7,730 nucleotides of DNA. Origin: DBFJGL01 sp048394785. GTDB lineage: Bacteria; Bacillota; Clostridia; Christensenellales; CAG-917. This document shows, in pieces, positions 1-5,580 of this stretch. The stretch is taken from positions 1 through 7,730 of the forward strand of contig DBFJGL010000041.1 of assembly GCA_048394785.1 (NCBI GenBank), given 5' to 3'. A program made the translations under genes and the position numbers. Below the pieces are notes generated by a model. The model was not told where the DNA came from, did not search any database, and saw only the letters and a program-made list of their open reading frames with translations. Numbering within the stretch: the first letter of the stretch is position 1; the number at the start of each line of letters is the position of its first letter.

Positions 1-89
1 CGTTTAATTGCGCGCCGTATTGCGGGTATTGCGGTGTAGGCGGCGTTTAGTGCGCCGAATGTTAATATCTTAAAATCAAAGATTATCCT

Positions 90-281
90 ATGCCGTTAAA
101 TATAAAAATAAAGCGTTGCATAAAAAATGCGCGCGTTGTCAACACTTTACGCGTGGACAAGCTGTTTTCAAGCAACATAGAAGATACCGAAATACTGTTT
201 GCGGCGGTGACGGAACAGGAAGATATGCGTCCCAAAAAGACGAAAACAGAAGCGGCGCAGACCGAGAATGCGGTTTCTTGA
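90..281 (+). CDS. Doubtful small hypothetical protein, 63 aa
   Basis: An ATG-to-TGA ORF of 63 codons. The predicted peptide is hydrophilic, begins with a basic stretch (MPLNIKIKRCIKNAR), has an acidic centre (NIEDTEI) and ends in a charged, Lys/Glu/Thr-rich tail. There is no signal peptide, membrane helix or recognisable motif. In favour of a gene, its codons (GCG, ATA, CGC, AAA, GAA) resemble those of the confirmed neighbours. Against it, there is no convincing Shine-Dalgarno sequence; only a weak CAAAG lies about eight bases before the ATG. It could be a lineage-specific small protein, a decayed remnant or chance. It lies about 80 bases upstream of spoVAC on the same strand. Confidence 0.22.
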   Translation: MPLNIKIKRCIKNARVVNTLRVDKLFSSNIEDTEILFAAVTEQEDMRPKKTKTEAAQTENAVS

Positions 282-327
282 CGTATTTCCAAGCGAAAGC
301 GTATCGGCATATATGGGGGCTGTGGCG

Positions 328-351
328 TAAGCTTACGGTCGGCTAAGCTTA
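328..351 (+). repeat. Paired TAAGCTTA palindromes forming a hairpin before spoVAC
   Basis: TAAGCTTA occurs at 328-335 and again at 344-351, separated by CGGTCGGC. Each copy is its own reverse complement, so the pair is both a direct and an inverted repeat and can fold as an eight-pair stem with an eight-base loop. The 3' arm shares its last A with the spoVAC Shine-Dalgarno sequence (AAAGGA, 351-356). It could be a transcription-factor site or an mRNA structure that tunes spoVAC translation. Its role is inferred; the repeat itself is directly visible. Confidence 0.5.
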
Positions 352-361
352 AAGGACGAGT

Positions 362-799
362 ATGATAGACAAGAAGGAGTATCAAAATTTCATAAAGGAA
401 AAATCGCCTAAATCGCCGATGTGGCGGTCAATGGTGCCGGCTTTTTTTGTGGGCGGCGTCATCTGCGTTATAGGCGAGGGTATTAGCGACTTGATTGCGC
501 TCGGATTTCCCGATATGAGCGTTGAAGACGTTGCAAGCTGGACGAGCGTCGCGCTGATTTTTTTTGGAAGTTTTCTTACCGCGCTCGGAATATACGATAA
601 AATCGGGCATTTTGCCGGAGGCGGTTCGATTGTCCCCATAACGGGGTTTGCAAACAGCGTGGTGTCGCCCGCGATAGAATATAACCGCGAAGGAGTGTTT
701 TTCGGCGTGTGCGCAAAGATGTTCGTGATTGCCGGACCGATTATTGTTTTCGGAGTGACGGCGAGCTTTATTGTCGGGTTGATAGGCCTTGCGATGTAA
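362..799 (+). CDS. spoVAC: Stage V sporulation protein AC (SpoVAC), DPA channel membrane subunit
   Basis: This 145-residue membrane protein belongs to the SpoVAC/SpoVAEB family and is close in length to the B. subtilis protein (about 150). In Bacillus, SpoVAC sits in the inner spore membrane, is required for dipicolinic acid movement and has been described as mechanosensitive. Visible features are a short charged N-terminus (KKEYQNFIKE), a first helix near residues 24-47 containing FFVGGVICVIGEG, a second near 62-77, the family block GGGSIVPITGFANSV at 86-100, and a C-terminal hydrophobic region at about 112-144. The start is set by AAAGGA (351-356), five bases before the ATG. It is the first gene of the visible spoVA cluster. 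Its stop codon is one base from the spoVAD ATG, which suggests translational coupling. Sigma-G control is expected from the family, but I could not see a convincing promoter. Confidence 0.96.
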   Translation: MIDKKEYQNFIKEKSPKSPMWRSMVPAFFVGGVICVIGEGISDLIALGFPDMSVEDVASWTSVALIFFGSFLTALGIYDKIGHFAGGGSIVPITGFANSVVSPAIEYNREGVFFGVCAKMFVIAGPIIVFGVTASFIVGLIGLAM

Positions 800-800
800 T

Positions 801-2000
801 ATGAAAAGCAGAACTTTTTTTCTTAACAAACCTGTTTATATACTCGGCGGCTTCACAATCATGGGACCGAAAGAAGGCGACGGCAATTTCGGCGATTATT
901 TCGACGTAGTGTTGAAAAACGATTTATGGTGCGAAAAATCGTATGAAAAGTGCGAATGTAAAATGCATAAAAACGCCGTGTCGGGAGCCGTTATGAAAGC
1001 GGGACTCACCGTTGACGACATAGATATGCAGCTGAGCGGCGACCTTCTGAACGAGATTTCGGCTTCGAATTTCGCGGCGCGCAGTTTCCCGTTTGCCTTT
1101 TTGGGGCTGTTCAATGCGTGTTCCACGTTCGGGGAAGCGATAATCGTCGCGTCTATGCTGTTAGACGGAGGTTTTGCGGATACGATTGCGTGTTCCACTT
1201 CAAGCCATTTTTCTACGGCAGAGAGGCAATACCGCTTTCCTTTGGAGCTCGGCAACCAACGAAAACCGACCGCTCAATGGACGGTGACGGGAGCGGGGTG
1301 CAGTATTTTGAGCGTTAATAAGCCAAAAAAATATAACTGTAAAGTAAATATAGACGATATACTCTCGCAGGATACACGTACGGTAAGCGACGAAAAGGAG
1401 CGCAAAAGGCTGGAAAAAAACAAGGACAAACTTATGAACTGCGTAAATTTCGGCTTATCAAATATATCGGAACTTAATTTCGGCAAAAAAACAAACGATT
1501 ACGGCAATCCGCCCGTGTGCGCCGTGAAGATAACGGGAGGGACGATAGGCAGGGTCGTAGACCTCGGTATAGACGACGAAGCGAATATGGGCGCGGCTAT
1601 GGCGCCTGCCGCCTGCGACACGATTCTTACCCATTTTAAGGAAACGGGCAGGAACATAGATGATTACGACGCTATATTTACGGGCGACCTCGGCAGGTTC
1701 GGAAAAGAAGCGTTGACTTATTTGCTAAAACGAGAGGGTTTTAATATGCCGAAGAGTTATATTGACTGCGGCGCAAGTTATTATGCGGCGGAGCAGAAAA
1801 CTTTCCAGGGAGGTTCGGGAACGGGGTGCGTAAACACTGCGTTTAATTCTTATATTCTCAAACGCTTGCAGAGAGGCGAATTAAAGCGCGTCTTGGTTGT
1901 TCCTACCGGCGCGTTGCTGAACAAAGACACTCCGCTGCAAAAGGAAACGATACCGGGAATAGCGCACGCGTTTGTTGCGGAAAGCGAGGAGTTCTGTTGA
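801..2000 (+). CDS. spoVAD: Stage V sporulation protein AD (SpoVAD), DPA-binding subunit
   Basis: SpoVAD is the soluble, membrane-associated subunit of the DPA channel. It has a thiolase-like fold and binds dipicolinic acid. Family blocks in order are GPKEGDG (22-28), SGDLLN (79-84), FNACSTFGEA (104-113, Cys107 at the thiolase nucleophile position), GGFA then STSSH...TAERQYR (123-145), TVTGAG (161-166), GGTIGRVVDLGI (246-257), MAPAACDT, IFTGDLG, FQGGSGTGC and VVPTGALL. The protein is 399 residues, whereas the Bacillus protein is about 338. The excess is one insert at about residues 175-239, between ILS and VKITGG. The ATG at 801 is chosen because MKSRTFF aligns with the family N-terminus; an upstream in-frame TTG at 789 lies inside spoVAC. 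No strong Shine-Dalgarno precedes the ATG, so translation probably depends on coupling to spoVAC. Confidence 0.96.
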   Translation: MKSRTFFLNKPVYILGGFTIMGPKEGDGNFGDYFDVVLKNDLWCEKSYEKCECKMHKNAVSGAVMKAGLTVDDIDMQLSGDLLNEISASNFAARSFPFAFLGLFNACSTFGEAIIVASMLLDGGFADTIACSTSSHFSTAERQYRFPLELGNQRKPTAQWTVTGAGCSILSVNKPKKYNCKVNIDDILSQDTRTVSDEKERKRLEKNKDKLMNCVNFGLSNISELNFGKKTNDYGNPPVCAVKITGGTIGRVVDLGIDDEANMGAAMAPAACDTILTHFKETGRNIDDYDAIFTGDLGRFGKEALTYLLKREGFNMPKSYIDCGASYYAAEQKTFQGGSGTGCVNTAFNSYILKRLQRGELKRVLVVPTGALLNKDTPLQKETIPGIAHAFVAESEEFC

Positions 2001-2033
2001 GATTTAGTAAAATCAGCGAAAATAATCGCAAAA

Positions 2034-2064
2034 GTATTCTATTATTTATCGATTATTAGAATAC
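2034..2064. repeat. AT-rich inverted repeat between spoVAD and spoVAE
   Basis: GTATTCTA (2034-2041) and TAGAATAC (2057-2064) are perfect reverse complements separated by 15 bases, in a gap between two genes that normally sit close together. After one mismatch outside the stem, AA (2031-2032) can pair with TT (2066-2067). No T-run follows, so it does not look like a simple Rho-independent terminator. It may be a processing site, a stability element or a protein-binding site. Confidence 0.45.
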
Positions 2065-2068
2065 ATTG

Positions 2069-2121
2069 GCGGTTTGCGGCGGCAACTTCGCAAAATATTT
2101 GTGCAAAAAGCGGTTTGCGGC
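2069..2121. repeat. Direct repeat GCGGTTTGCGGC, two copies, before spoVAE
   Basis: GCGGTTTGCGGC occurs at 2069-2080 and 2110-2121, 41 bases apart start to start. Both copies are followed by GCAAAATAT-like sequence (2090-2098 after a nine-base interruption, and 2119-2128 directly). This suggests a local duplication with a later insertion or deletion. The second copy ends about 30 bases before the spoVAE start. A regulatory role is possible but not shown. Confidence 0.4.
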
Positions 2122-2150
2122 AAAATATAAACTAACCGCATAAGGTGACT

Positions 2151-2522
2151 ATGGAAATCTTTTTAACGTATCTGAAAGTGTTTGCCGTGGGCGGCTTTGT
2201 ATGTATGCTCGGGCAGTTGCTTATCAATAAAACAGAGATGTCCTCTGCGAGGATATTGGTTATTTTTATGCTGTCGGGAGTCGTGCTCGAACTTGCGGGA
2301 GCCTTTGAACCGATAAAAGAGTTTGCGTCGGCAGGCGTTACCGTGCCCATTATAGGGTTTGGAAGCAATCTCACAAAAGGTGCGCTTAAAGGCGTTGCCG
2401 AAAAGGGGCTGTTGGGAGCGATTACGGGAGGAATGAGCGCGGTTGCGGCAGGACTTACTACGGTTATAGTCTGCGGTTTCGTATTCGGCATAATTTCCCG
2501 TTCGCGCAGTAAAAAGATGTAG
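2151..2522 (+). CDS. spoVAE: Stage V sporulation protein AE (SpoVAEB type), DPA channel membrane subunit
   Basis: This 123-residue membrane protein of the SpoVAC/SpoVAEB family completes the minimal clostridial spoVA set. Helices lie near residues 7-26 (containing AVGGFVCMLGQLLI), 34-52 and 90-115. The family block AGVTVPIIGFGSNLTKGA at 61-78 matches the GAGATVPI..FGNSL pattern of Bacillus SpoVAEB, and it parallels the GGGSIVPITGFANS block of SpoVAC. The tail is basic (SRSRSKK). I take the ATG at 2151 as the start; an in-frame GTG at 2145 falls inside the AAGGTG (2142-2147) that looks like the Shine-Dalgarno sequence, although its three-base spacing to the ATG is short. It lies 150 bases downstream of spoVAD, an unusually wide and structured gap for this operon. 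It converges with yunB. Confidence 0.94.
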   Translation: MEIFLTYLKVFAVGGFVCMLGQLLINKTEMSSARILVIFMLSGVVLELAGAFEPIKEFASAGVTVPIIGFGSNLTKGALKGVAEKGLLGAITGGMSAVAAGLTTVIVCGFVFGIISRSRSKKM

Positions 2523-2597
2523 CAGAACGCAGATTTGAAGGCTTGTTGTAAAATATCGATAAAACTTGACGAATATATGAATTGACAATGGGGTGAG
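2523..2597. other. Convergent gap between spoVAE and yunB
   Basis: Two genes end towards each other here with 75 bases between their stop codons. I find no GC-rich stem followed by a T-run on either strand, so neither transcript has an obvious intrinsic terminator. Two TTGAC words (2566-2570 and 2582-2586) are present, but no matching -10 box follows. Confidence 0.5.
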
Positions 2598-3272
2598 TTA
2601 TGCGCTTAGCTGCCAAAGACCTCCCGGATTGTTTTGCATATTGAGATAAATTTCGGGGATTTTTCCTACAATCAGATTTTCGCACACAAGAATTTCCGCT
2701 TTCACTTGAATGGTAGGTTCGTCTATGGGGGTGATTATGTTGACGTCGGCGTAGACGTCGATATAGATTTTGTGCAACGTCTGGTTTATGCCCGCGCTTT
2801 GGAAAAATGATACAAAATCGCAGTTGGCAGTGCCGATCGGCACTATTTTGATTGTTACGTCGGGACCGAAACCCGTGAGAAGGGCAAAGCCCGTAAACGT
2901 GCCCACTGCAATGGATATTTCCTGAACGCCGAGCGAGTCGAGGTTGGCTTGCGCAAGGTTGGCAATCTCGCGCGCAATGCTGTTTATACTGGGCGAATTT
3001 GTGTTTATCATAGCCACGTTGCCTTCGTTGTCGTAAACGATGTCAAACAAATCGTCGTATGTAATGCCGTCGTTGATTACTGTTGTGGCGGCAAGATTGA
3101 CCGCGTTGGTGGTGATGGCGCGCACCTGGGCAATAGAACTTCCCATAACGGTGGGGACGACATTGTTTCTGAAATAAACGCTGCAAAAGATAAAGATGCC
3201 GACAAACACGAGGATTGCAATTACCGCGCGAATGAATTTCGGTTTCATTTCCTTTCTCAGATGCTTAAACAC
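2598..3272 (-). CDS. yunB: Sporulation protein YunB
   Basis: This is a YunB-family sporulation protein of about 224 residues. In B. subtilis yunB is a mother-cell gene under sigma-E and its loss impairs sporulation; the biochemical role is not known. The N-terminus is a basic stretch then a single hydrophobic helix (about 13-34, AVIAILVFVGIFIF), which acts as a signal anchor with the rest outside the membrane. The diagnostic block FFQSAGINQTLHKIYIDV (AGINQT at 160-165) is clear, followed by the ENLIVGKIPEIY segment near the C-terminus. The start is uncertain. GTG at 3272 is the first possible codon but has no Shine-Dalgarno sequence. ATG at 3248 gives a 216-residue protein preceded by AGAAAGGA, which is unusually close to the ATG. 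On the minus strand CATATATT (3285 to 3278) resembles a sigma-E -10 box and would start transcription near 3271, favouring the ATG, but I see no good -35. It diverges from rarA. Confidence 0.93.
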   Translation of the reverse strand: MFKHLRKEMKPKFIRAVIAILVFVGIFIFCSVYFRNNVVPTVMGSSIAQVRAITTNAVNLAATTVINDGITYDDLFDIVYDNEGNVAMINTNSPSINSIAREIANLAQANLDSLGVQEISIAVGTFTGFALLTGFGPDVTIKIVPIGTANCDFVSFFQSAGINQTLHKIYIDVYADVNIITPIDEPTIQVKAEILVCENLIVGKIPEIYLNMQNNPGGLWQLSA

Positions 3273-3376
3273 AAGCTAATATATGATAAAAACCGCCGCG
3301 AGTTGCAAAAACGGGGTAAAACATCTATAAAATTTGACGGTGAAATTTTGGACGGCGGCGCCGTGCAATCAATTTC

Positions 3377-3405
3377 TTTACAAAATCGCGGTTGAAATGT
3401 ATAAT
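3377..3405 (+). promoter_or_regulatory. Sigma-A promoter of rarA, TTTACA-17-TATAAT
   Basis: TTTACA at 3377-3382 and TATAAT at 3400-3405 are separated by exactly 17 bases, one mismatch from the sigma-A consensus. Transcription is expected about seven bases after the -10 box, at 3411-3413. That coincides with the ATG (3412) of the rarA reading frame. Confidence 0.75.
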
Positions 3406-3411
3406 GAAAAT

Positions 3412-4719
3412 ATGGATTTATTCGATTTACAGGGACACGCTCAAAAGCACGCTCCGCTTGCGGAGAGAATGCGCCCGAGAACTCTCGCCGAGTTTTTGGG
3501 GCAGGGAAATATAGTGGGTGAAGGCTCGCTGCTTCGCCGCGCCATTTCTGCCGACAAATTGGGCAGTTGTATCTTTTGGGGACCTCCCGGAACGGGCAAA
3601 ACTACTCTCGCAAACATCATTTCCGAGAATACTAATGCGGAATTTGTCAAATTGAATGCCGTAACTTCGGGAGTCGCCGACGCCAAAAAAGTTATTGAAG
3701 AAGCACGGGACAGATTGCGTATGTACGGAAAACGTACATATTTGCTGCTTGACGAATGCCATCGCTGGAACAAGGCGCAGTCGGACAGCATTTTACAGGC
3801 GATTGAGCAGGGCTCGATTATATTTATCGGTTCCACCACTGAAAACCCATATGCTTCTATGACGAGGGCAATCGTTTCGCGCTGCCGCATATTCGCTTTC
3901 TCCCGTTTGAGCGAGGGCGACGTGCTTGCAGGGCTGAACCGCGCGCTTAAAGACAGGGAGCGCGGACTCGGAGCAATGAATCTTACCGTCGAGGCTGGCG
4001 CGCTCGAACATCTTGCGCGAGTGAGCGGAGGAGATATGCGCACCGCATTGAACGCTTTGGAGCTTGCGGCAATCACCGCAAGACCTTGCGCGGACGGCAG
4101 TATCGGGATTACGCGCACGGACGCGGAACAGTCAATACAGAAGCGTGCGTTATCGGTGAGCGAAGACATATATTACGATATGATTTCCGCATTCATCAAG
4201 AGTATGCGCGGAAGCGACTCCGACGCCGCGCTTTATTGGGCGGTCAGGCTGATTGAGGGCGGCTGCGACCCTATGCTCATTGCGCGCAGAATTATGATAC
4301 ACGCGGCTGAGGACGTTGGACTTGCGGATCCGAATGCGCTTGTGGTTGCGACAAGCGCGGTGACCGCATTTGAAAAAATCGGACTTCCCGAAGGCAGAAT
4401 ACCGCTTGCGGAAGCGATAATTTATGTGAGCGAAGCTCCAAAATCCAACAAGGTTGTGGACGCGCTCGGCAAAGTGGACGAAGCGGTAAAGAGCATACGC
4501 CGCGAGAGCGTGCCCGTTTATCTTCGCGACGGACATTTTTCGGGCGAAGGCGATATGCCCGTCGGCTATAAATATCCGCACGATTACGGCGGTTGGGTGG
4601 AACAGCAGTATCTGCCCGACGAAATCAAGGACGCCGTTTTCTATGAGCCTACGCAAAACGGTAACGAGGCTGTAATATCCGAGCGCAGAAAAGCGCGTAA
4701 GCCGTCAAAGAATATGTGA
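3412..4719 (+). CDS. rarA: Replication-associated recombination protein A (RarA/MgsA, YrvN)
   Basis: RarA is a clamp-loader-like AAA+ ATPase that acts on single-stranded DNA and SSB at stalled forks (MgsA in E. coli, YrvN in Bacillus, WRNIP1 in eukaryotes). Family order is intact: N-terminal MDLF and PLAERMRPRTLAEFLGQ (15-31), Walker A GPPGTGKTT (57-65), Walker B LLLDECHR (111-118), sensor 1 GSTTENP (140-146), SRCR with the likely arginine finger (156-159), sensor 2 SGGDMRTALNALE, and the C-terminal tetramerisation region (IARRIMIHAAEDVGLADPN, SEAPKSN, GYKYPHDYGGW, EQQYLPDE). Length is 435 residues, normal for the family. The ATG at 3412 is chosen because MDLF is the usual start; the frame stays open upstream to a TTG at 3334 and an ATG at 3397, but both precede or overlap the promoter. 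There is no Shine-Dalgarno, consistent with a leaderless mRNA. DECH replaces the usual DEIH in Walker B. Confidence 0.97.
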   Translation: MDLFDLQGHAQKHAPLAERMRPRTLAEFLGQGNIVGEGSLLRRAISADKLGSCIFWGPPGTGKTTLANIISENTNAEFVKLNAVTSGVADAKKVIEEARDRLRMYGKRTYLLLDECHRWNKAQSDSILQAIEQGSIIFIGSTTENPYASMTRAIVSRCRIFAFSRLSEGDVLAGLNRALKDRERGLGAMNLTVEAGALEHLARVSGGDMRTALNALELAAITARPCADGSIGITRTDAEQSIQKRALSVSEDIYYDMISAFIKSMRGSDSDAALYWAVRLIEGGCDPMLIARRIMIHAAEDVGLADPNALVVATSAVTAFEKIGLPEGRIPLAEAIIYVSEAPKSNKVVDALGKVDEAVKSIRRESVPVYLRDGHFSGEGDMPVGYKYPHDYGGWVEQQYLPDEIKDAVFYEPTQNGNEAVISERRKARKPSKNM

Positions 4720-4729
4720 CGAAATATAA

Positions 4730-4755
4730 TAAAAATTCAAATGCACAAATTTTTA
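4730..4755. repeat. AT-only inverted repeat downstream of rarA
   Basis: TAAAAATT (4730-4737) and AATTTTTA (4748-4755) are perfect reverse complements around a ten-base loop, starting 11 bases after the rarA stop. The 3' arm is itself a T-run. It might act as a weak rarA terminator or, sitting nine bases before the next -35 box, as an A/T-rich UP element. A stem made only of A-T pairs is weak, so the terminator reading is tentative. Confidence 0.35.
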
Positions 4756-4763
4756 GGCAGGTA

Positions 4764-4793
4764 TTGACAATTGTGATATCAAAATGATATCGT
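4764..4793 (+). promoter_or_regulatory. Sigma-A promoter of the ABC exporter operon
   Basis: A perfect -35 box TTGACA (4764-4769) is followed after 18 bases by TATCGT (4788-4793), a four-of-six match to the -10 consensus. Transcription would begin near 4800, leaving a leader of about 43 bases to the ATPase ATG. The strong -35, weak -10 and long spacer suit a regulated promoter. Confidence 0.6.
4775..4791. promoter_or_regulatory. Perfect palindromic operator GATATCA-AAA-TGATATC
   Basis: The 17 bases GATATCAAAATGATATC form a perfect dyad of seven-base arms around AAA. The dyad fills the spacer of the promoter above and overlaps its -10 box, so a bound protein should block RNA polymerase. Small ABC exporter operons in Firmicutes are often controlled by YtrA-type GntR repressors with short AT-rich palindromic operators; that family is my guess, since no regulator gene lies in the window. 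Confidence 0.65.
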
Positions 4794-4842
4794 TTAACCG
4801 TAGATTATTACGGAAACAGCCGCGTGACGGCGAGGAGAAATT

Positions 4843-5577
4843 ATGCTTGAAATAAAGTCCTTAATCAAAACTTACGGCGGCAACTCCAAGCCGTCGGTGG
4901 ACGGTCTGAGTCTTACGGTAAACAGGGGCGAGATATTCGGATTTATTGGTCCCAACGGCGCGGGGAAGTCTACGACGATAAAGTGCGCTACGGGAATAAT
5001 AAGTTTTGACAGCGGCAGTATTCTCGTGGACGGCGCGGATATAAAAACAAATCCGATAGCCGCAAAAAGCAAAATAGGATACGTATCCGACGACCATCTG
5101 CTTTACGAAGGACTTACGGGCATAGAATTTATAAATTTCATGTGCGACGTTTTCAACGTGCCGTCGATTGAGCGAAAAGCGAGGCTTGACAAATATCTCG
5201 AACTTTTTTCCTTAGGGGACGCGATAAAGAGTCAAATCAAAACGTATTCGCACGGAATGAAGCAGAAGCTGAACATCATAGGCGCGCTTATTCACGAGCC
5301 CGAACTCTGGATACTCGACGAGCCTATGACGGGGCTGGACCCCAAATCGTCATACAACTTGAAACAGCTTATGAAAGAGCATGCGGCAAAGGGATACAGC
5401 GTATTTTTCAGTTCTCACGTTCTCGAAGTGGTGGAAAAGGTTTGCGACCGCATAGGCGTCATAGACGACGGCAGGCTGATTGCGTCGGGAACGCCTTCGG
5501 AACTGCGCGGCAGGGAAGACGGTTCGCTGGAAGAATTTTTCCTTAAACTTACCGACGACGCGCCTGCGGAGGTGTAG
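4843..5577 (+). CDS. ABC exporter ATP-binding protein
   Basis: This 244-residue cytoplasmic ATPase is of the CcmA/EcsA type and would power the membrane protein encoded next. Features in order are the A-loop Tyr11, Walker A GPNGAGKST (36-44), a Q-loop region GYVSDDHLLYEGLTG (79-93), the signature YSHGMKQK (135-142, a variant of LSGGQ), Walker B LWILDEP (155-161), the D-loop GLDP (164-167), and the switch His192 in SSHVLEVVEKV. Asp takes the place of the usual Gln or Glu in the Q-loop region. The C-terminus (GSLEEFFLKLTDD) is typical of this group. The Shine-Dalgarno GAGGAG (4832-4837) lies five bases before the ATG. The permease gene begins three bases after the stop, so the two form one operon. 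The substrate cannot be told from the sequence; drug, peptide or lipid export are all possible. Confidence 0.95.
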   Translation: MLEIKSLIKTYGGNSKPSVDGLSLTVNRGEIFGFIGPNGAGKSTTIKCATGIISFDSGSILVDGADIKTNPIAAKSKIGYVSDDHLLYEGLTGIEFINFMCDVFNVPSIERKARLDKYLELFSLGDAIKSQIKTYSHGMKQKLNIIGALIHEPELWILDEPMTGLDPKSSYNLKQLMKEHAAKGYSVFFSSHVLEVVEKVCDRIGVIDDGRLIASGTPSELRGREDGSLEEFFLKLTDDAPAEV

Positions 5578-5580
5578 ACG

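Larger units (their letters stand above)
1..361. other. Upstream region of the spoVA operon, mostly without recognisable genes
   Basis: Nothing in this stretch matches a family I recognise. Plus frame 1 is open from the window edge to a TAG at 37-39 (RLIARRIAGIAV) and frame 3 to a TAG at 48-50, so the last residues of an upstream gene could lie here, but too little is visible to choose. A minus-strand frame is also open across the first 80 bases but has no ATG, GTG or TTG start. A 63-codon plus-strand ORF (90-281) is listed separately. I looked for a forespore sigma-G promoter (GNATR, 17-18 bases, CATANTA) because the downstream operon is expected to be sigma-G dependent. CATATAT at 308-314 is the nearest -10-like match, but no -35 box stands at the right distance, so I do not call one. 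Confidence 0.5.

Noticed and set aside
280..314. Possible sigma-G promoter (GTATT with CATATAT) before spoVAC
   Set aside because: The spacing between the boxes is about 20 bases rather than 17-18 and both boxes have mismatches.
83..385. 100-codon minus-strand ORF across the spoVAC start
   Set aside because: It overlaps the spoVAC start and Shine-Dalgarno sequence, has no recognisable motif, and its composition looks like the antisense of plus-strand sequence.
789..800. TTG start for spoVAD four codons upstream
   Set aside because: It lies inside the end of spoVAC and adds only LRCN before the ATG that matches the family N-terminus.
2566..2590. TTGACG and TTGACA boxes between spoVAE and yunB as plus-strand promoters
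   Set aside because: No -10 box follows at 16-18 bases and no plus-strand gene starts downstream.
2949..3395. 148-codon plus-strand ORF opposite yunB
   Set aside because: It is the shadow of yunB, whose protein has clear family motifs; the plus-strand translation has none.
3334..3411. Upstream extension of rarA to a TTG start
   Set aside because: The extra 26 residues do not resemble RarA N-termini, there is no Shine-Dalgarno sequence, and the stretch contains the promoter.
3441..4169. 242-codon minus-strand ORF opposite rarA
   Set aside because: It is antisense to the well-conserved RarA ATPase domain and shows no domain of its own.
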